The position numbers were made by a program, and so were the translations under genes. A stretch of 64,000 bases of DNA from Cercis canadensis (taxonomy: Eukaryota; Streptophyta; Magnoliopsida; Fabales; Fabaceae), in contig QAOA01000580.1 of NCBI GenBank assembly GCA_003255065.1, forward strand, positions 668,752 through 732,751. The letters are read 5' to 3'. The notes below the pieces were generated by a model. The model worked only from the letters and a program-made list of their open reading frames with translations, did not search any database and was not told the origin of the DNA. Shown piece by piece: positions 50,601-63,199 of this stretch; within the stretch, counting starts at the first letter, position 1, and each line of letters begins with the position of its first letter.

Positions 50601-51429
50601 ACCCAAGACAATAAATTCCAAGAGAGTTGATGAACATTCTACTTGAGAAAGAAACCGGTACATGTGCCGTCTTGAGAAAATATTGCTCTCTAATTTTTAT
50701 GTACAAAGAAAATGACTGATCAGTGCAACTTGTATATTCCAAATATATCATGCAAAAGTAAAAAAGCTGGCCACTGATCTGAAAGCTGGTGATAGATATT
50801 TGCAATATGTTTTGAGAGCAAAAATGATAGGATCAAAATCTAGATAGAGTAGCAACAGAAGAGAGGAGGAAAAAAGAGGAATACCATTACTCCAAATATC
50901 CATGAAATAAAAGGCATTCAATGATTTGTGGTGGTACACAAAGCTCCACCTAGGTACAGACATACCTGCTGAACCTACAGAGTGTTTGCAGTACAAAGCC
51001 CTCAGAAAGTTAGGGGAAAGTCCCAATTCCATCATCACTGAATATTAGAGCTCCAAATAGCACAGAGTACAGCACATTACAACATAGGCCATATGCAACA
51101 TTATCTATAGTAGTTCTATATGCCTAAAGCAAACATGGTTCAGTGTTCAGTTCAGCTGCAGTTAACTATTCCCACAGAGCCTGAACCATGTATCAGTTAA
51201 ATTAATTGACAGCTAGTCAGCTAAATATTAAATTAAAAGAGAATATAGAAAACGTTTTAAACAGTGGATTTACTATATGATCAAAGCTAATTCCTTTTAT
51301 TTTGGCTAGAAACAAGGAAAAGAACTATCAACATAATTATTAAGTGGGTTCACCTCTTTTGCTAGCTCAAAGCTGGAAGGACAATTATGGAGTGAAATCT
51401 TCAAGGTGTACCTGCTATAATATTAGCCA
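47647..51429. other. AT-rich spacer, possibly with the 3' part of pri-miR172
   Basis: No protein gene was found. An AT run lies at about 49599-49616. The right-hand several hundred bases lie downstream of the minus-strand MIR172 hairpin and may belong to its primary transcript. The extent cannot be read from sequence. Confidence 0.4.
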
Positions 51430-51565
51430 TTTATTGCCGCTGCAGCATCATCAAGATTCTCATATCAAAGGGCCATTTGGTTTGGAGCTGCAATTATGGA
51501 CCACTCCAAAGTAAATTAAAGCCCCCTAAAGCTTGTGAATCTTGATGATGCTCCATCCGCAAACA
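51430..51565 (-). ncRNA. MIR172: MIR172 precursor hairpin
   Basis: On the minus strand the hairpin's 5' arm holds the miR172 star (51554-51534, GGAGCATCATCAAGATTCAC plus A). The 3' arm holds the mature sequence (51460-51440, AGAATCTTGATGATGCTGCA plus G), identical to the miR172c/d form as I know it. The two arms pair along the whole duplex with few mismatches, and a loop of about 73 bases separates them. miR172 represses AP2-type transcription factors through cleavage and translational block and promotes the vegetative phase change and flowering. The plus strand also folds, but its 3' arm would carry GCTCCAT in place of GCTGCAT, so the minus strand is the gene. A TATA box lies about 470 bases upstream of the hairpin. 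Confidence 0.93.
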
Positions 51566-51689
51566 GTGACTGGTTTCTTCAGATCTCTCTTTGTGATCAT
51601 CATGATCATCACTAGGCCATGCAAAAAGAGAAGCAGAAAAATAAAAGCGGAGGAGAGAAGGAGCAAAGAAAAGAAGAAGAGGAGAGAGC

Positions 51690-51710
51690 AACCCTAACCC
51701 TAACCCTAAA
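51690..51710. repeat. short telomere-like (AACCCT)n run
   Basis: Three units of AACCCT ending in AACCCTAAA, that is, TTTAGGGTTAGGGTT on the minus strand. It lies between the putative TATA box and the miR172 hairpin, inside the expected primary transcript. AAACCCTAA (telo-box) motifs are common in the leaders of plant growth-related genes. Confidence 0.7.
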
Positions 51711-52027
51711 TCACAACGAATGGAGCAGAAGTAAAGGATATATAGGGGGAAAAAGAAAGAAGGGACATGAATTATAAAGCTTGAAAAGTCTCAATCCAAC
51801 GAAAGAAGTTAGACCGACTTGGTAATGTAACAGGCTGATAAGTCACTATACAAAAAAAGATGGCAATCAAATTACTAATAGTAATGTGTGGCGTATAGAG
51901 CTTAAAGACCTATTGAAAGTGTGAACAGAAACCCAAAAGCAAAAATTATAGGGGTAAAGCAAGAAAAAACCCAAATCAGAAGCAAAAGGAAGAAGGAAGG
52001 GTGAGAACTGAGCAATGACGAAGGGAG

Positions 52028-52048
52028 AATAGGGTATATATAGAGAGA
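52028..52048 (-). promoter_or_regulatory. TATA box of MIR172
   Basis: On the minus strand CTCTATATATACCC sits about 470 bases upstream of the hairpin, so transcription probably starts near 52000. The (AG)n run at 52130-52151 upstream is CT-rich on the transcribed side, as in many plant core promoters. Confidence 0.55.
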
Positions 52049-52129
52049 GTGATCCAATAGAGGAGGAGTGTGTTTAAGTAATAAATGAGGGATGAGATTG
52101 GTTGATGCCTAAGATCTGTCAGTCATATA

Positions 52130-52151
52130 GAGAGAGAGAGAGAGAGAGAGA
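52130..52151. repeat. (AG)n microsatellite
   Basis: About 11 AG units, 80-90 bases upstream of the putative MIR172 TATA box. GAGA repeats can recruit BPC-type factors, though this is inference here. Confidence 0.85.
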
Positions 52152-53939
52152 AATAGAGAGGGCCACAACAGTTATCCATCGTAATCCTAGGTACCAAATT
52201 TACCAAAAACTTAAAACCTATCTGACCCAGTCTTTCTTCCACAGAAGGAAACAGAATAATAATAGCCATCTCTGAGATTTGGGAAATAAGAACTTACCCG
52301 GGAGAGGAATGGGGTGGCGTTTGGGATTGGAGGATGTGTTTACTTGCTTGCGTCCTGTACTAGCCTTTGTTTTCAAGTGGGGGGCTGGAATTGACAGCAC
52401 CCTGTGACCAGTGACCCCTGACCCTGACCCTGACCCTGAGCCAAATATCAAGGGGGGCGTGCCCTCACCCATGCCCCCTCCCTCCTTCTTCCGTAGCTAG
52501 GGTTTCACCTTCAATCTCTCATTCCTCGTTTGCCTCTTTTGGACCCTTTTTCAGTTTCATTATCAAAGTTCTGATTAATGGTTCTCAATTAGTGGCCCTG
52601 TTTTAATGTTTTTACTTAATTCATTCACTGACTCACCATCCTCTAAGAGGGTCACTTTTCATTTTTCACTCTCCAGCTTTACTTTCTACTAACTTTTGTT
52701 TTGTTATATATTCTTATTCAATTGGGTTAGTTTATCTATTCATTAGCCATTTCCAGTCCACCCTCCTGGTTTTGGAGGTGGATGAATCATGAATAGCAAT
52801 GCTGTGGGCAGTTTATTGATAATAATTAATAATTGATGAGCTTAAGCCACTAAGATGTTACGGGCTAAGGTACATAAGCGGGGGTTAAAGTAATCAACTT
52901 AATTTCACTAACATTGTAATTGTCACCTTTAGGCTCAATGGGCCATTTTTCATTCTTATTATAAAGTGCTAGTCATTTTCCAAGTGATCTCTTCTGGTTA
53001 CAGTCAACCAGAATATTTAAGTGGTGCCTATACTTACACGCACTCGAATGGATCCTCTCCTCTTTCTTTTCTTCTCATTTTCTTTATATTTTCCTTTTAT
53101 AATATATTTAAGGGGGAGCAGGAGCGGACCAGGTTTTTCTCAGTTAACAATTTCCTATCATATGACTGGATTTGCAAGGCTCCCCCCTCCCTTCACAATC
53201 ATAATAAATCACCCTCTCTTTTTTGTGTTCATATATGCCAGATTCTCTCAGCAATCCACGCTCTCATATGTCACATTTTCTGCTCGAATTTTTTCACATA
53301 AAAGAAAACATTATTAAGAATCCATTTCACGGTTGAAAATGATAACTTTTTTAAAATTATTTTTTGCCGTTAGATGAATATAACTAGATTTTTTAGCTAG
53401 AGATACAAGGGTTTCAAACCTAAGACTCCAATATTTTTGAGAGATTCTTGGATCAATTGTGCTATGTGTATTTGTATCTTTTGCAAGTTATTTATATACT
53501 AAAATGTATTTGGTCAAACTATTGGATGCTGAATCGTATTAAAAAAATAAGCAAAATAAAAGATTCGGTCATAAATATGTTAAAAAAAATTAACATTTGC
53601 AACCTCTTACTAAAGTCATCAATCAACTGATCTTGCTTCCGCTACAACACTCCAACTTCTCACTACTGCCGCTACTATCACATTGACAACTACGTATACC
53701 GAACTCCATTCTATTACAATCTTTCTAACTAGTGTGAAAAAGTATGGTTGATTAACATAATAATGTTGTATATACATTACATGAAATATGAACATGACCC
53801 TTACCAATTAACTGGTCATATATTCAATCTTTAAGATTGAGGAGTTGTTCAGATTCCACATTCAAATACGATAGTCTAGTTCTGGGATTTATCCCTTAAC
53901 ACTGTGTTTGTTCTATATTATATTTGCTACTTGTTGTCT

Positions 53940-53940
<1 letters not shown>
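52152..53940. other. MIR172 upstream region and spacer
   Basis: GC-richer up to about 52500, with a four-unit TGACCC/CTGACC tandem repeat near 52414-52440, then AT-rich. No protein gene was supported. Confidence 0.4.

Positions 53941-53972
<32 letters not shown>
53941..53972. repeat. T32 homopolymer
   Basis: Thirty-two T residues in a row. This may be the poly(A) tail of a retroposed sequence on the minus strand or slippage. No body of a retrocopy was recognised beside it. Confidence 0.85.
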
Positions 53973-53974
<2 letters not shown>

Positions 53975-56900
53975 CGTGGATGTAAAGATACACAAATTTG
54001 TAAAGTCAATAGTTTATATCTGATTAAAAAAAGAAAACGAAGAATGCACATGCAACTCCATGCGCAGTAGCTGCTTGATTAGAGAGAGATACGAAAGGAA
54101 CACGAAACCGTATAAAACTCCCAATTTTACGAATCATCTAGCTGGAGCAATACCTCTTCTAGGAGAGATTTGTCATATAAGCTTTGGAAGGCATCAAAAA
54201 ACCACTTACTGACCCTCAAAACTGAAAGTCACAATGGATCACCTTTAGCCTTCTTATACGCAACGAATTAATTGATTAATTCTAAGAAAAAGGGTTAAAT
54301 ATCCAGCATTGTGGATATTATAATGGAGTTAAGATCTTGAACGAATCTCTTTATCTAAATTCCTGGTACTTGAATACGCAACGAAATGCCGCACTACTAG
54401 CTAGCTAGAAAAAGATTCTCCTTGGCTATCTATCTATTCAGTTGGTCAAATCATTGTTCAACAGAAATTTTATATTCCTAAAGGTAATATGTATGTATTA
54501 ATTATTTTTATGGCGTTTAAAATAAAATTTGAAGTTTTGGATGCTCTTGCTTTGCTTTGCTTTACTTTTAACGAACAATACTATTGATATGTGCACATAT
54601 GCATGTAAGTAATGCATTAGTTATAACTCATAAGGTTTGAATCGTTTCAGCATATATATTTGGTTCAAAAGTAGTGGGAATCTCCAAATGACTTAAGCTG
54701 AAAAAGTTATTACACATAAGTGAAAGGAGTAGTGTTAATTAATTGCAGAACTCTTAGATATTAAAATTTATACAAATATAAAGTAATTTTATTTAAGTTT
54801 AAACCAACCGAAGAAAAAAATTAAATGGGGCCAATTGAAATGAACACATATATGAAGTTGTGTAAGTTAATACATATAGTGGTTATCTTACTGTAGCATT
54901 ATTCCAGCAAAGTAACCAAATATGTAGAAAGGTTTTGTGTATTTTATGACTCAAATATATAAGAATTGCATATTTCCAATCTTATACAACTAATACTTTG
55001 TTATTGTAAAGGAATATTACAAAAGTTCACAGGAAAAACCATTTGCATGTTAAATTATGATTTTCTCTGTAACCCAAAAAAGAATTATGATTTTCTCAAC
55101 TACAAACTTCTAATATGTGCAGTGCATCTTTGATACAAGAATTGTTTCTACCACATTCAAGCTTCAATATGATACTTTGAAACTTTGAAACTTATCACAC
55201 ACACAAACACAAACACATCTTTTTAAATTTTTATGAATGATAAATAATAGACTATCGCCTTGTGATTTAAATGGAGTCCAGGTTTCTTACACATAGTTTA
55301 GAAAGCATCACTTCCCCATATATATTCTTTCTTTGTTGTTGCGTTTCTAGTTTGTTTTTATATGAAACAATAAACTAATTTTAGTATCAAATGGCAGGAT
55401 ATATATTGTGTGAATCTTGACAAATTTGCACTTGTCTCCAATTCAGTCAAGAACAGCTCATTCACACTGGTATTAAAGTATCCGTAGCCAGAAAAATTAC
55501 TCACGAGCTTACCTTGAAAAATTGGTGGCACGTAGGAATTCATAGGATGCTTTGATGTCACATTGGAGTTTGCAATCAATAGAGAGGGATTTGGCATATA
55601 AAACAGTGATTTGTAACAGAAACCTAAGGCATTATAGAAGACATAAAGGGTTTGAATTGAAGAGTAAATAAGCTAGTGATGTAGATGTGGGGCACTTAGT
55701 TCACCTGAGAAGGCAAAGTCCGTCAACCCTAGTGGGGGAAGTCGATTCCAAACTCGTCAAGGGTTCAATTATGTACCCTTTGGTCACATTCGACAGATAA
55801 TCAGAATGTTCCTGCGGGACATTATTTTGGTAGCCAATCAAGAAAGTCCATAACAGTAACCCAAACCCGAGGAGAGGAGAGGAGAGAGATAGAGATAGAG
55901 ATAGAAATTTTGATGTGACTTTGATGTGGCTGCAACTGTACGGCCGGTGGGGGAAAAGAGAGAGAGTGTGTGTTTATGTGTAAGAAAGACAAGCGTTGAA
56001 CACGGAGAAGTGGATCCAATTCGCCCACGCTAGTTGCCACTCGCTACTCGCTAGACGCTCCCTTCATAAAGTCATTTTCCTCGGACCTTCCTTGAAGCTC
56101 CAAGCGTGCTATGTTACTAACTACTAAGTAATGCGAGCTTGATTTCTTTCATAAACAATTCCATTCAGTGCCTTTCCACTTCTTTTGACTTCGAATTTTA
56201 AGTCACTTTCTCAACAACTTCTTTACACCCTAATTTTATTTAAAAAAATAGAGGACTGAATCTGAATTCCTAATCTCTAAGATTAACAAGTAGGAGTGAC
56301 TACAGTGAGTCTCATTAGTTTATTGTTATTATCCTAATCTGAGGGCTGGATAGGGCAGTTGGAAGAGAGGTTGGGAGTGTGACTAGGAGGAAAACAACGA
56401 CCTGCAAAGCAAAGCTAAGCTTGAATCGGGGTGGACCTCTCATGGCTGAGTTTACTAAATTATCTTCTTATTCACCATCTAACTTGGCCATTGAACTCAA
56501 GACCTGGGCGTTAGGGCAAGGTGAGCTGGGTCTCGGCTTCCAAGTGCAGGCACCGGGCTCCATCCCTGTTTAAACTTTGATTTATAACTCATTAATCATT
56601 ATTGACCTCTTAGTCACATTCCCGACCTCTCCTCCAACTGCGCCTATCCACCCCTCAGAATAACATTATTTATCGTTACTGTTAATTAGCATTTAACATT
56701 AACAAGTCTTTGTTTTTACTTGAACATAAAATACAAGATTTGTTTATAAAAAGGTTTCGTGATTTTAGCTTTTAGCTACTTACTTTTGTCAGTTACGAAA
56801 CATGATAAAACAAAAATTGGTTCCACCAAAATGTATCTTTGGTGACAATTTTTTGCTTATAGGACGTGTATGATTGATTTGGATTAGCCTCTTGAATGGC

Positions 56901-57333
56901 TTTTGTGAAACAATAAGAAGTGTGTAAGATAATTGAAATGTTTATTTGTTCTCTTTCTAAGATACTGCTGCCTAGCTATTTAAAGTTTGACTAGGGGAAA
57001 GAGGTTTTCTATGATTTCCATGATCCTTCTTAAACTCATAAGTTGATGTCAAACAACTTAATGCAAATCACAATTTTTCTTGGAAATTGTTTACTTTTCC
57101 ATCTATTTTAAGGCAATACCCATGTCTCATTTTCATCCTCTTTTATTGAACATACTGCATACTCAATTAACCCCAACCAAGAAAAGCATACAAAAATATT
57201 ATTTTTAAATAAACCATGACCCACCTTCATAAAGCCTCCAAGGATATCAAGTAGGCCAATCAATTGATCGGCAGTTGGACTGGCACAGTGAAATCTATAC
57301 TTACCACTACATTCCTCTATTGTCCTATTGAGA
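53973..57333. other. spacer with an unresolved leader-like stretch
   Basis: AT-rich up to about 55600. On the minus strand, 56040-55640 is richer in GC and contains an (AGAGAT)n tract near 55872-55902. A frame there reads LLWTFLIGYQNNVPQEHSDY. It may be the leader or first exon of an unidentified transcript, but no continuing exon could be placed. The rest shows nothing. Confidence 0.3.
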
Positions 57334-57341
57334 GGTTGAAA

Positions 57342-57494
57342 TAGGGATGGTAATTTGCCGTAATAGGCCCTGTTAATTTTACTCAATCAAGTACGGGTAT
57401 AAGGTAGAAAAAATAGGTATGGAGACGGAGATGAGTAATTTTATGTGGTTAAGGATAGAAAAGTCACTACCCACCCCACCCCTTACAATACATA

Positions 57495-57540
<46 letters not shown>

Positions 57541-57746
57541 TACATAAAGAGGTAGATTAAACTTATAAATCGTGTATATTTAGAAAAATATGACTGTATG
57601 GGTAAATAGAGCGGGACATGGGACATATGGGTATTCAATGGAGCGATAATGGGGTTGTTAAAAAATCCCTGGCCGGAGATGGGACATGGGGATGTCCTTC
57701 GGGAATGAGGATGAGGAGTGTCTGTCCTGCCCCATTGCCATCCCTA
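57342..57746. mobile_element. hAT-type MITE with 8-bp target duplication
   Basis: A 405-bp element beginning TAGGGATGGTAATTTGCC and ending GGGGCAATGGCATCCCTA-like on the opposite strand (CCCCATTGCCATCCCTA on this one). GGTTGAAA is present exactly on both sides, at 57334-57341 and 57747-57754. An 8-bp duplication with short inverted ends is typical of hAT transposons. The interior has an (AT)n/(AC)n run at 57499-57539 and GGGGATG-type repeats but no transposase, so it is non-autonomous. The perfect duplication suggests a fairly recent insertion. Confidence 0.88.
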
Positions 57747-57754
57747 GGTTGAAA

Positions 57755-60700
57755 CCTGTCACAAAAGCAAATTTGTAGAACGTTTGTTTAGTAGCAATAT
57801 AGAGGCATAATCTGATGTCAATGATCTTTCATTCCACACAAAGGCACATGGTGTAACTCACTATATTCTGAGATTTCTACACTCAAGAAGTCATCTTTAA
57901 AATTTAGGTCTCTAGAGCCTCGTTGGAATCAGCCATGACCCATTAAACTTTCTAATGGAAGTTGATGTTTCTAACCCATTAATTAGTTTGCATTCCTAAA
58001 TAATTTAGGTGCTCATAGCTAAGCACTGGTTACTAAGATAAATAGTTCATTAATTGAACAATTTTTAATAGGCACAACTTTGACATGTGTATCTTAAGTA
58101 TAACTAATTATAAGACCAAGATAAAATAATTCAAAAATTCAAATCTTAGTATTAGATTACACACGTGGCTCCAACTAATATCAACGTTTTAGGTAATTTG
58201 TTTATTTTTTATTAGTTTTATCTAATGTACACGTGTCAAATAATACTTAAACAAAAATTAATATATTATACGTTAGTAATGACGATACACTCTGTCACCA
58301 ACAATACAAACAACTTAGATGATATAGAAATTTGAATCTCATCATATTGTACAAACTACTCAAATGCAATTGAATTATTGTGGAGATTGCTCCTAAATGA
58401 CATGGCAATTATTTATAATTGCTCGCCAATTTGTAATTGCTTGTTCATTAATATCAATCTGTTGTAAAACTTGTAGTGAGTGCGTCTGCCATCAAAGCTT
58501 GAATCCTATATATATCGCATAAGATGTTGCATTTGCTTTTCTGATATCTTTTATTGCTTGAAACAACCTGTACTGGCCTGTCAAATCAAACTGCTTTTTT
58601 GCTTTTGGAAATTATTACTACAAGAAACAAACGCCTATTAGGAGGGTGGTGACAGGGATTGTCCTCTTCTCCATCATCATCACATGCCACAACTCAGTGA
58701 CAGAGTTGTAAAAAGCCAAAAGGCTCTCTCAAAAAGCTTATATAGGCTGATTCAAAGCGGACAGATCCACACTCTGGCCTTGATTTTGCTATGAAATCTT
58801 CCCTGTTTCACACTTCACACTTTACAGTAGCGGTTAATTGTTTTTCTCTTTTTTCCTACAAACTCCTACTGTTTTTTTTATTATACTATGTGAGATGTGT
58901 AAGATGTTAGTCATATAAAAAATTACAGTAAGTTTAATTATATTTAGATATCATTATATGTAAAGAATATGAAAAAACATAAGATATATATATAAATAAC
59001 ATTATTCTTTAGTTAAGCTCAAATTATACTATTATACATAACATCTCTTATCACTCAATAGCTTCTCACCTTGCAATCTTTCGTGTGGATTTCCTTCTAT
59101 TTTCATTTGGTTATTATAGTTTTCTGCTTAAACATATTGGGAAGTAACTATACAATGTGGGGTTCATCTTACCTGCGTGTACGTAGCTGATGCCATTAAC
59201 ATATATAGGAGCATAGCTCATAAGTTGACTTTTTTATATTAAATAATTAAAAATATAAATAATAAAGGGTTAGCAATTTGATGTTTTCGTTTACTTTTAG
59301 AAAAATCAGTGAGTGAGCCCCCAGTCTAGTTTGTATGGTAGGTAGGAAGAAGGCTAGAGAGGGAGTCTGTGAAATGAATGAAATGTCAAAGGTAGCCCAG
59401 AAATTTCGCTGAACAACAATAACAATTGTACGCGCTGCAGATATATGTTTAGGTTCTGAACTGAAACACAATACATCAGATCCTAAGTTGCAATGCTTGC
59501 ATATCTGTAGCTTACTCCAAGTGGAAACTCATTTGTCCCTCCCCCTACTCATCGTATACCCCTCTTTAAGCTGCCCTTTTTTTATCCTATGTATGTTTCT
59601 TCACGCCACCTACCTTACTTAAAATGCTTGCTTAAACATTAATTGTTTTCCTACTACCTATTTTATAGTCTCTCTCTCTATGTTTGGTAACCAAATTTAC
59701 ATAAATTTTAATTAACCTTACTTAATAAAGTTCAACTTTTACATTACCAAATGATGTTGGCTCAAGGGTAAGGAACCTGATTCTCTCCATGTTTAGATTA
59801 TTCAAATTCATTAAGAGAACTAAACGACTTGTAATAAAATAATATTGAAATTATTTTTAGAGTTTATAAGTTCTGTATTTAAATACAAATTTATAGTTAA
59901 AGTATTAAAAAATTTAAAAAAGAAATTTCTATATGCTGGGACTGATATAACCACTCCCCTCCCAAAAAAAAAAAAAAGAATACAACTTCTACAAATTGCA
60001 CATATTATAGTTGAGTTTAGATTTTAACTCTTTTTCTCCTATCAAATTCAAATTTTATCTAACGCGAGATTCATAAAAATTGTGCGACTAAGTTTTTTAA
60101 AGTTTGTGTATATATATGATTATTACTCTCTTTTTTCTAATTGAAACTATAAGTAGGTTACTCATATAACTCTTGAATTTACAACTGTAAACAACTTTAC
60201 CGATGGCTTTATCTGATTTTACTTGGCAGGATCTAAACTATTGATCTAGTTAAACACATGGGTGTAGAGTTCTTCTCTTTTCTTGGGAAGAAGGGTGGTT
60301 GGGTGAGATAGGAAGATATTTACCCTCATAATAAAACGTATAGCTGGAGCGATCTGTAGTCTATACGAGCATTTAAACAGTGCCTGCCCAAAAAAAACAA
60401 TCAGAAACATTCTTAGAAAAATTGAGATTTACAATTTTAATTAGCATAATGCCATATATGAAATAAATACAGCAAGCAAGTTGCATACTGAATTAATGTG
60501 AAGCAAATATAGGAAATGACAAGCTAGAGAAAAAAGACATATCCTAATCTTTCTATAATCATGCAAACAGAGAGAATTAAAGAATGTAAACATATTGTCC
60601 TCAAAATTTGTCTGTTTATTTTACTTTATATTTTGACTTTATCACAACATGTCAACAACAGCACCAATTAGATAGAGGCATAATAAATTGTAGCATTTAA

Positions 60701-63190
60701 TTATGAAGATGGATAAAAAGAACTAATTAATTGTAAAATTTCCACATCATATTATAACTAAGCTCCAAAAAAGAATGCTTATTTAGTAGGACGAGGGAAT
60801 CTTGGGGGGTGTACTCGTTTGAGATATTATTCAGGTTCATCAAGGTACACGCTTGTCTTAAAGCCATGGACGCTAGCTAAACACCCATTTATCCACATCT
60901 AAGTTAATTTGTTGCCGTAGAGAGGTGATTTTTACATGTTTGTAAGAATGCGCCAATGAGACTGTGGCCTCTAGCTCTCAAACCACTCTGGCTGCTGGGT
61001 GTGAATTATTTTGTATGATGAAGAATTTTTAGGTATTCGTGTTCGTTCCAAAAGAAATCACATCGATGGGAGAAGAAAAGAAAGGTTGGCTTTTACTTGG
61101 GGGAATCTCAATCTGAGTACTAGTTGAGTTTGACACTAAACACTGCCTTTGTTGGTTTTGGTGTGGGGCTCTTGTTCAGTTGTTCTTGAGTTTAGGTAAA
61201 CAAACAAGTAAAGAACCTCCATGCATGACTTTCCGGTTTTGGTCATTTCCCCCTTTCTTTCTCTGTCTATCCGTGCACCTTTGTCTTTCTTAATGGTAAT
61301 TGAGTGCAAAATCTCTCTCTCTCTCTCTCTCTCTGGTTTGAAATTTAATGGTGCCAACTAAAAAGCAGAGGAGCAGTAAGTGAAGGTGTATATATATATC
61401 TATATATATATATATGGCAAATGTGACTGCGGATCACATGCATGAACTTAAGGAACATGCATGATGATGATGATGATGCCATGCAACGAGATTTTTTTTG
61501 TTTGTAATGTATATATATAGTATAATAATTCATTTTCTGACCAATTTGTTGCATCTGATTCTGATGTGTGACCGGAATTGATATGACCACCTCTATCATC
61601 TATCTCGCAGTGGCAGTCAAAATTGCACTGCGATTTGATTTGATCATCAAATCATCTAAGAAAATGTCTTATTACTTTGTCAGCTGGCTCTCTTTCTTTC
61701 TATCTAGGATGTAAAATCAAATGTGGGACCAATCTCAGAAGGGAACAATCAACAATATGAGAAAGAAAAAGTGAATTGACCAAAATACTAAGAGGTGATT
61801 TTCTCTAGTCTCAGTTAGCTTAATTAGAATGTTTTCTACTGCAAAAACAACCAACTGGCAGTGTCCTTCTTCTCTTTCAACTAGCAAAAAATAGAAATGA
61901 GCACTCATCCAAAACACTCAATTACCTTTAATTTGTGGTCCTGGGATGTGTATGTTACTGTTAACACCCAATTACAACAGGTATATATATCTCATACTTA
62001 TTCAATGCCATTAATCATATAACCCATTCATTCATTTTATGTTTTTTTTTTTCTTTTGTCTAACTTTACTAAGTACCAAAGATTGAAATTCATAACATAT
62101 TCACCCTCCAATTTTCTACATTTGCTACCAAAATACACTGAAACTTTTGGATGGGGTCATTTATACAATTCTAGGCAAGTAATATTTATTCTTCCACCAT
62201 TTCACAAGTGATGGGAAGGAATAGGATACAAATTACTGTTAGCAGGCCGATTAGGTTGGGCTTTTAGATCATGTGAATCCAATCTTGACCACATTTAATT
62301 GTGGGCCATTATGGAGAAAGGGGCTTGAGCCCTACCAAATTAGAGCCCAACTGGGCCGTGCTCAATTTTAAGTAACTTCTCTATCAAAATTATGGTTTTG
62401 GGCTTTTGTTTCGTCCAAAAAGAAAATCAGAGTTTACTTCTTTAGAAAAAGGGAATTTAATAAATAATTTATAACACTTGAGTGGATTAGTGAGCTTACA
62501 TGTTCATGGAATCCCAGCTCTGGTCCTGATTTTAATTTCGTTATACAAGTTATTCCTGCATGTGATAATTGAAGTATTAACTATTTAAAACTAAAAGCTT
62601 GTTGTTGAATCGAATTGAGTGGTCCAGAGTCCACCATACACATTAGTTAAAACCGAAACGAAGATACCTTGCAATCCAACGGAGCAAAGCATCAAATATT
62701 ATTATAAGAGACGGTGTTTCCGGCCTATATAACATGCTTCACCTAAATGGGTTTATGCTCCTTCCTCCTTCACTGTGTTTTTTTGTCGTTGTTAATGTCG
62801 TCAGTACCGAGTATTTTATTTTATCTAATTATTTCTAAGATTAATCTCGTTTAAAAGTTAAAATAGTTATAATTTTTCTCTCTCAACATTATTTTCATTA
62901 AATATCGAACTCATGACTTCAATATATTACAAGTTAAACTAAGCTCTTGTGGGTATAGTATTTTTATAAACGATAATAAACTTCTTAAATTGGTACAGAG
63001 AATTTTTTTAGTTTTATGACAATCATGACTTAAAAAATTAAAATTTTCATGTTTGATATACAATTTTAAAAAAATATTCACATACATATAGAATTTTTAA
63101 NAAATAATTTTGAAACAAATTTTTCATAAAATAATTTTTATAGAAAGTAGTATTCTTAAATTCCATGACATAAGAAACTTTTTTTAAATG
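57755..63190. other. long AT-rich spacer
   Basis: About 5.4 kb without a supported gene. A promoter-like stretch with GCTTATATAGGC lies at about 58737. A (CT)n run is at 61312-61334, TA-rich repeats at about 61389-61417 and an (ATG)n run at 61461-61478. GGGCCA/TGGGCC motifs lie at 62305-62355 and a CCTATATAAC box at about 62724. I looked for common plant microRNA sequences here and saw none. An N is at 63101. Confidence 0.4.
61312..61334. repeat. (CT)n microsatellite
   Basis: About 11 CT units. Confidence 0.85.
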
Positions 63191-63199
63191 TAAGAAATC

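Noticed and set aside
51430-51565. miR172 gene on the plus strand
   Set aside because: The plus-strand 3' arm differs from mature miR172 at the GCTGCA end, whereas the minus strand gives exact mature and star forms.
51690-51710. True telomere or interstitial telomere array
   Set aside because: Only about three units are present, in a six-base form (AACCCT) apart from the final AAA. It is treated as a telo-box-like motif.
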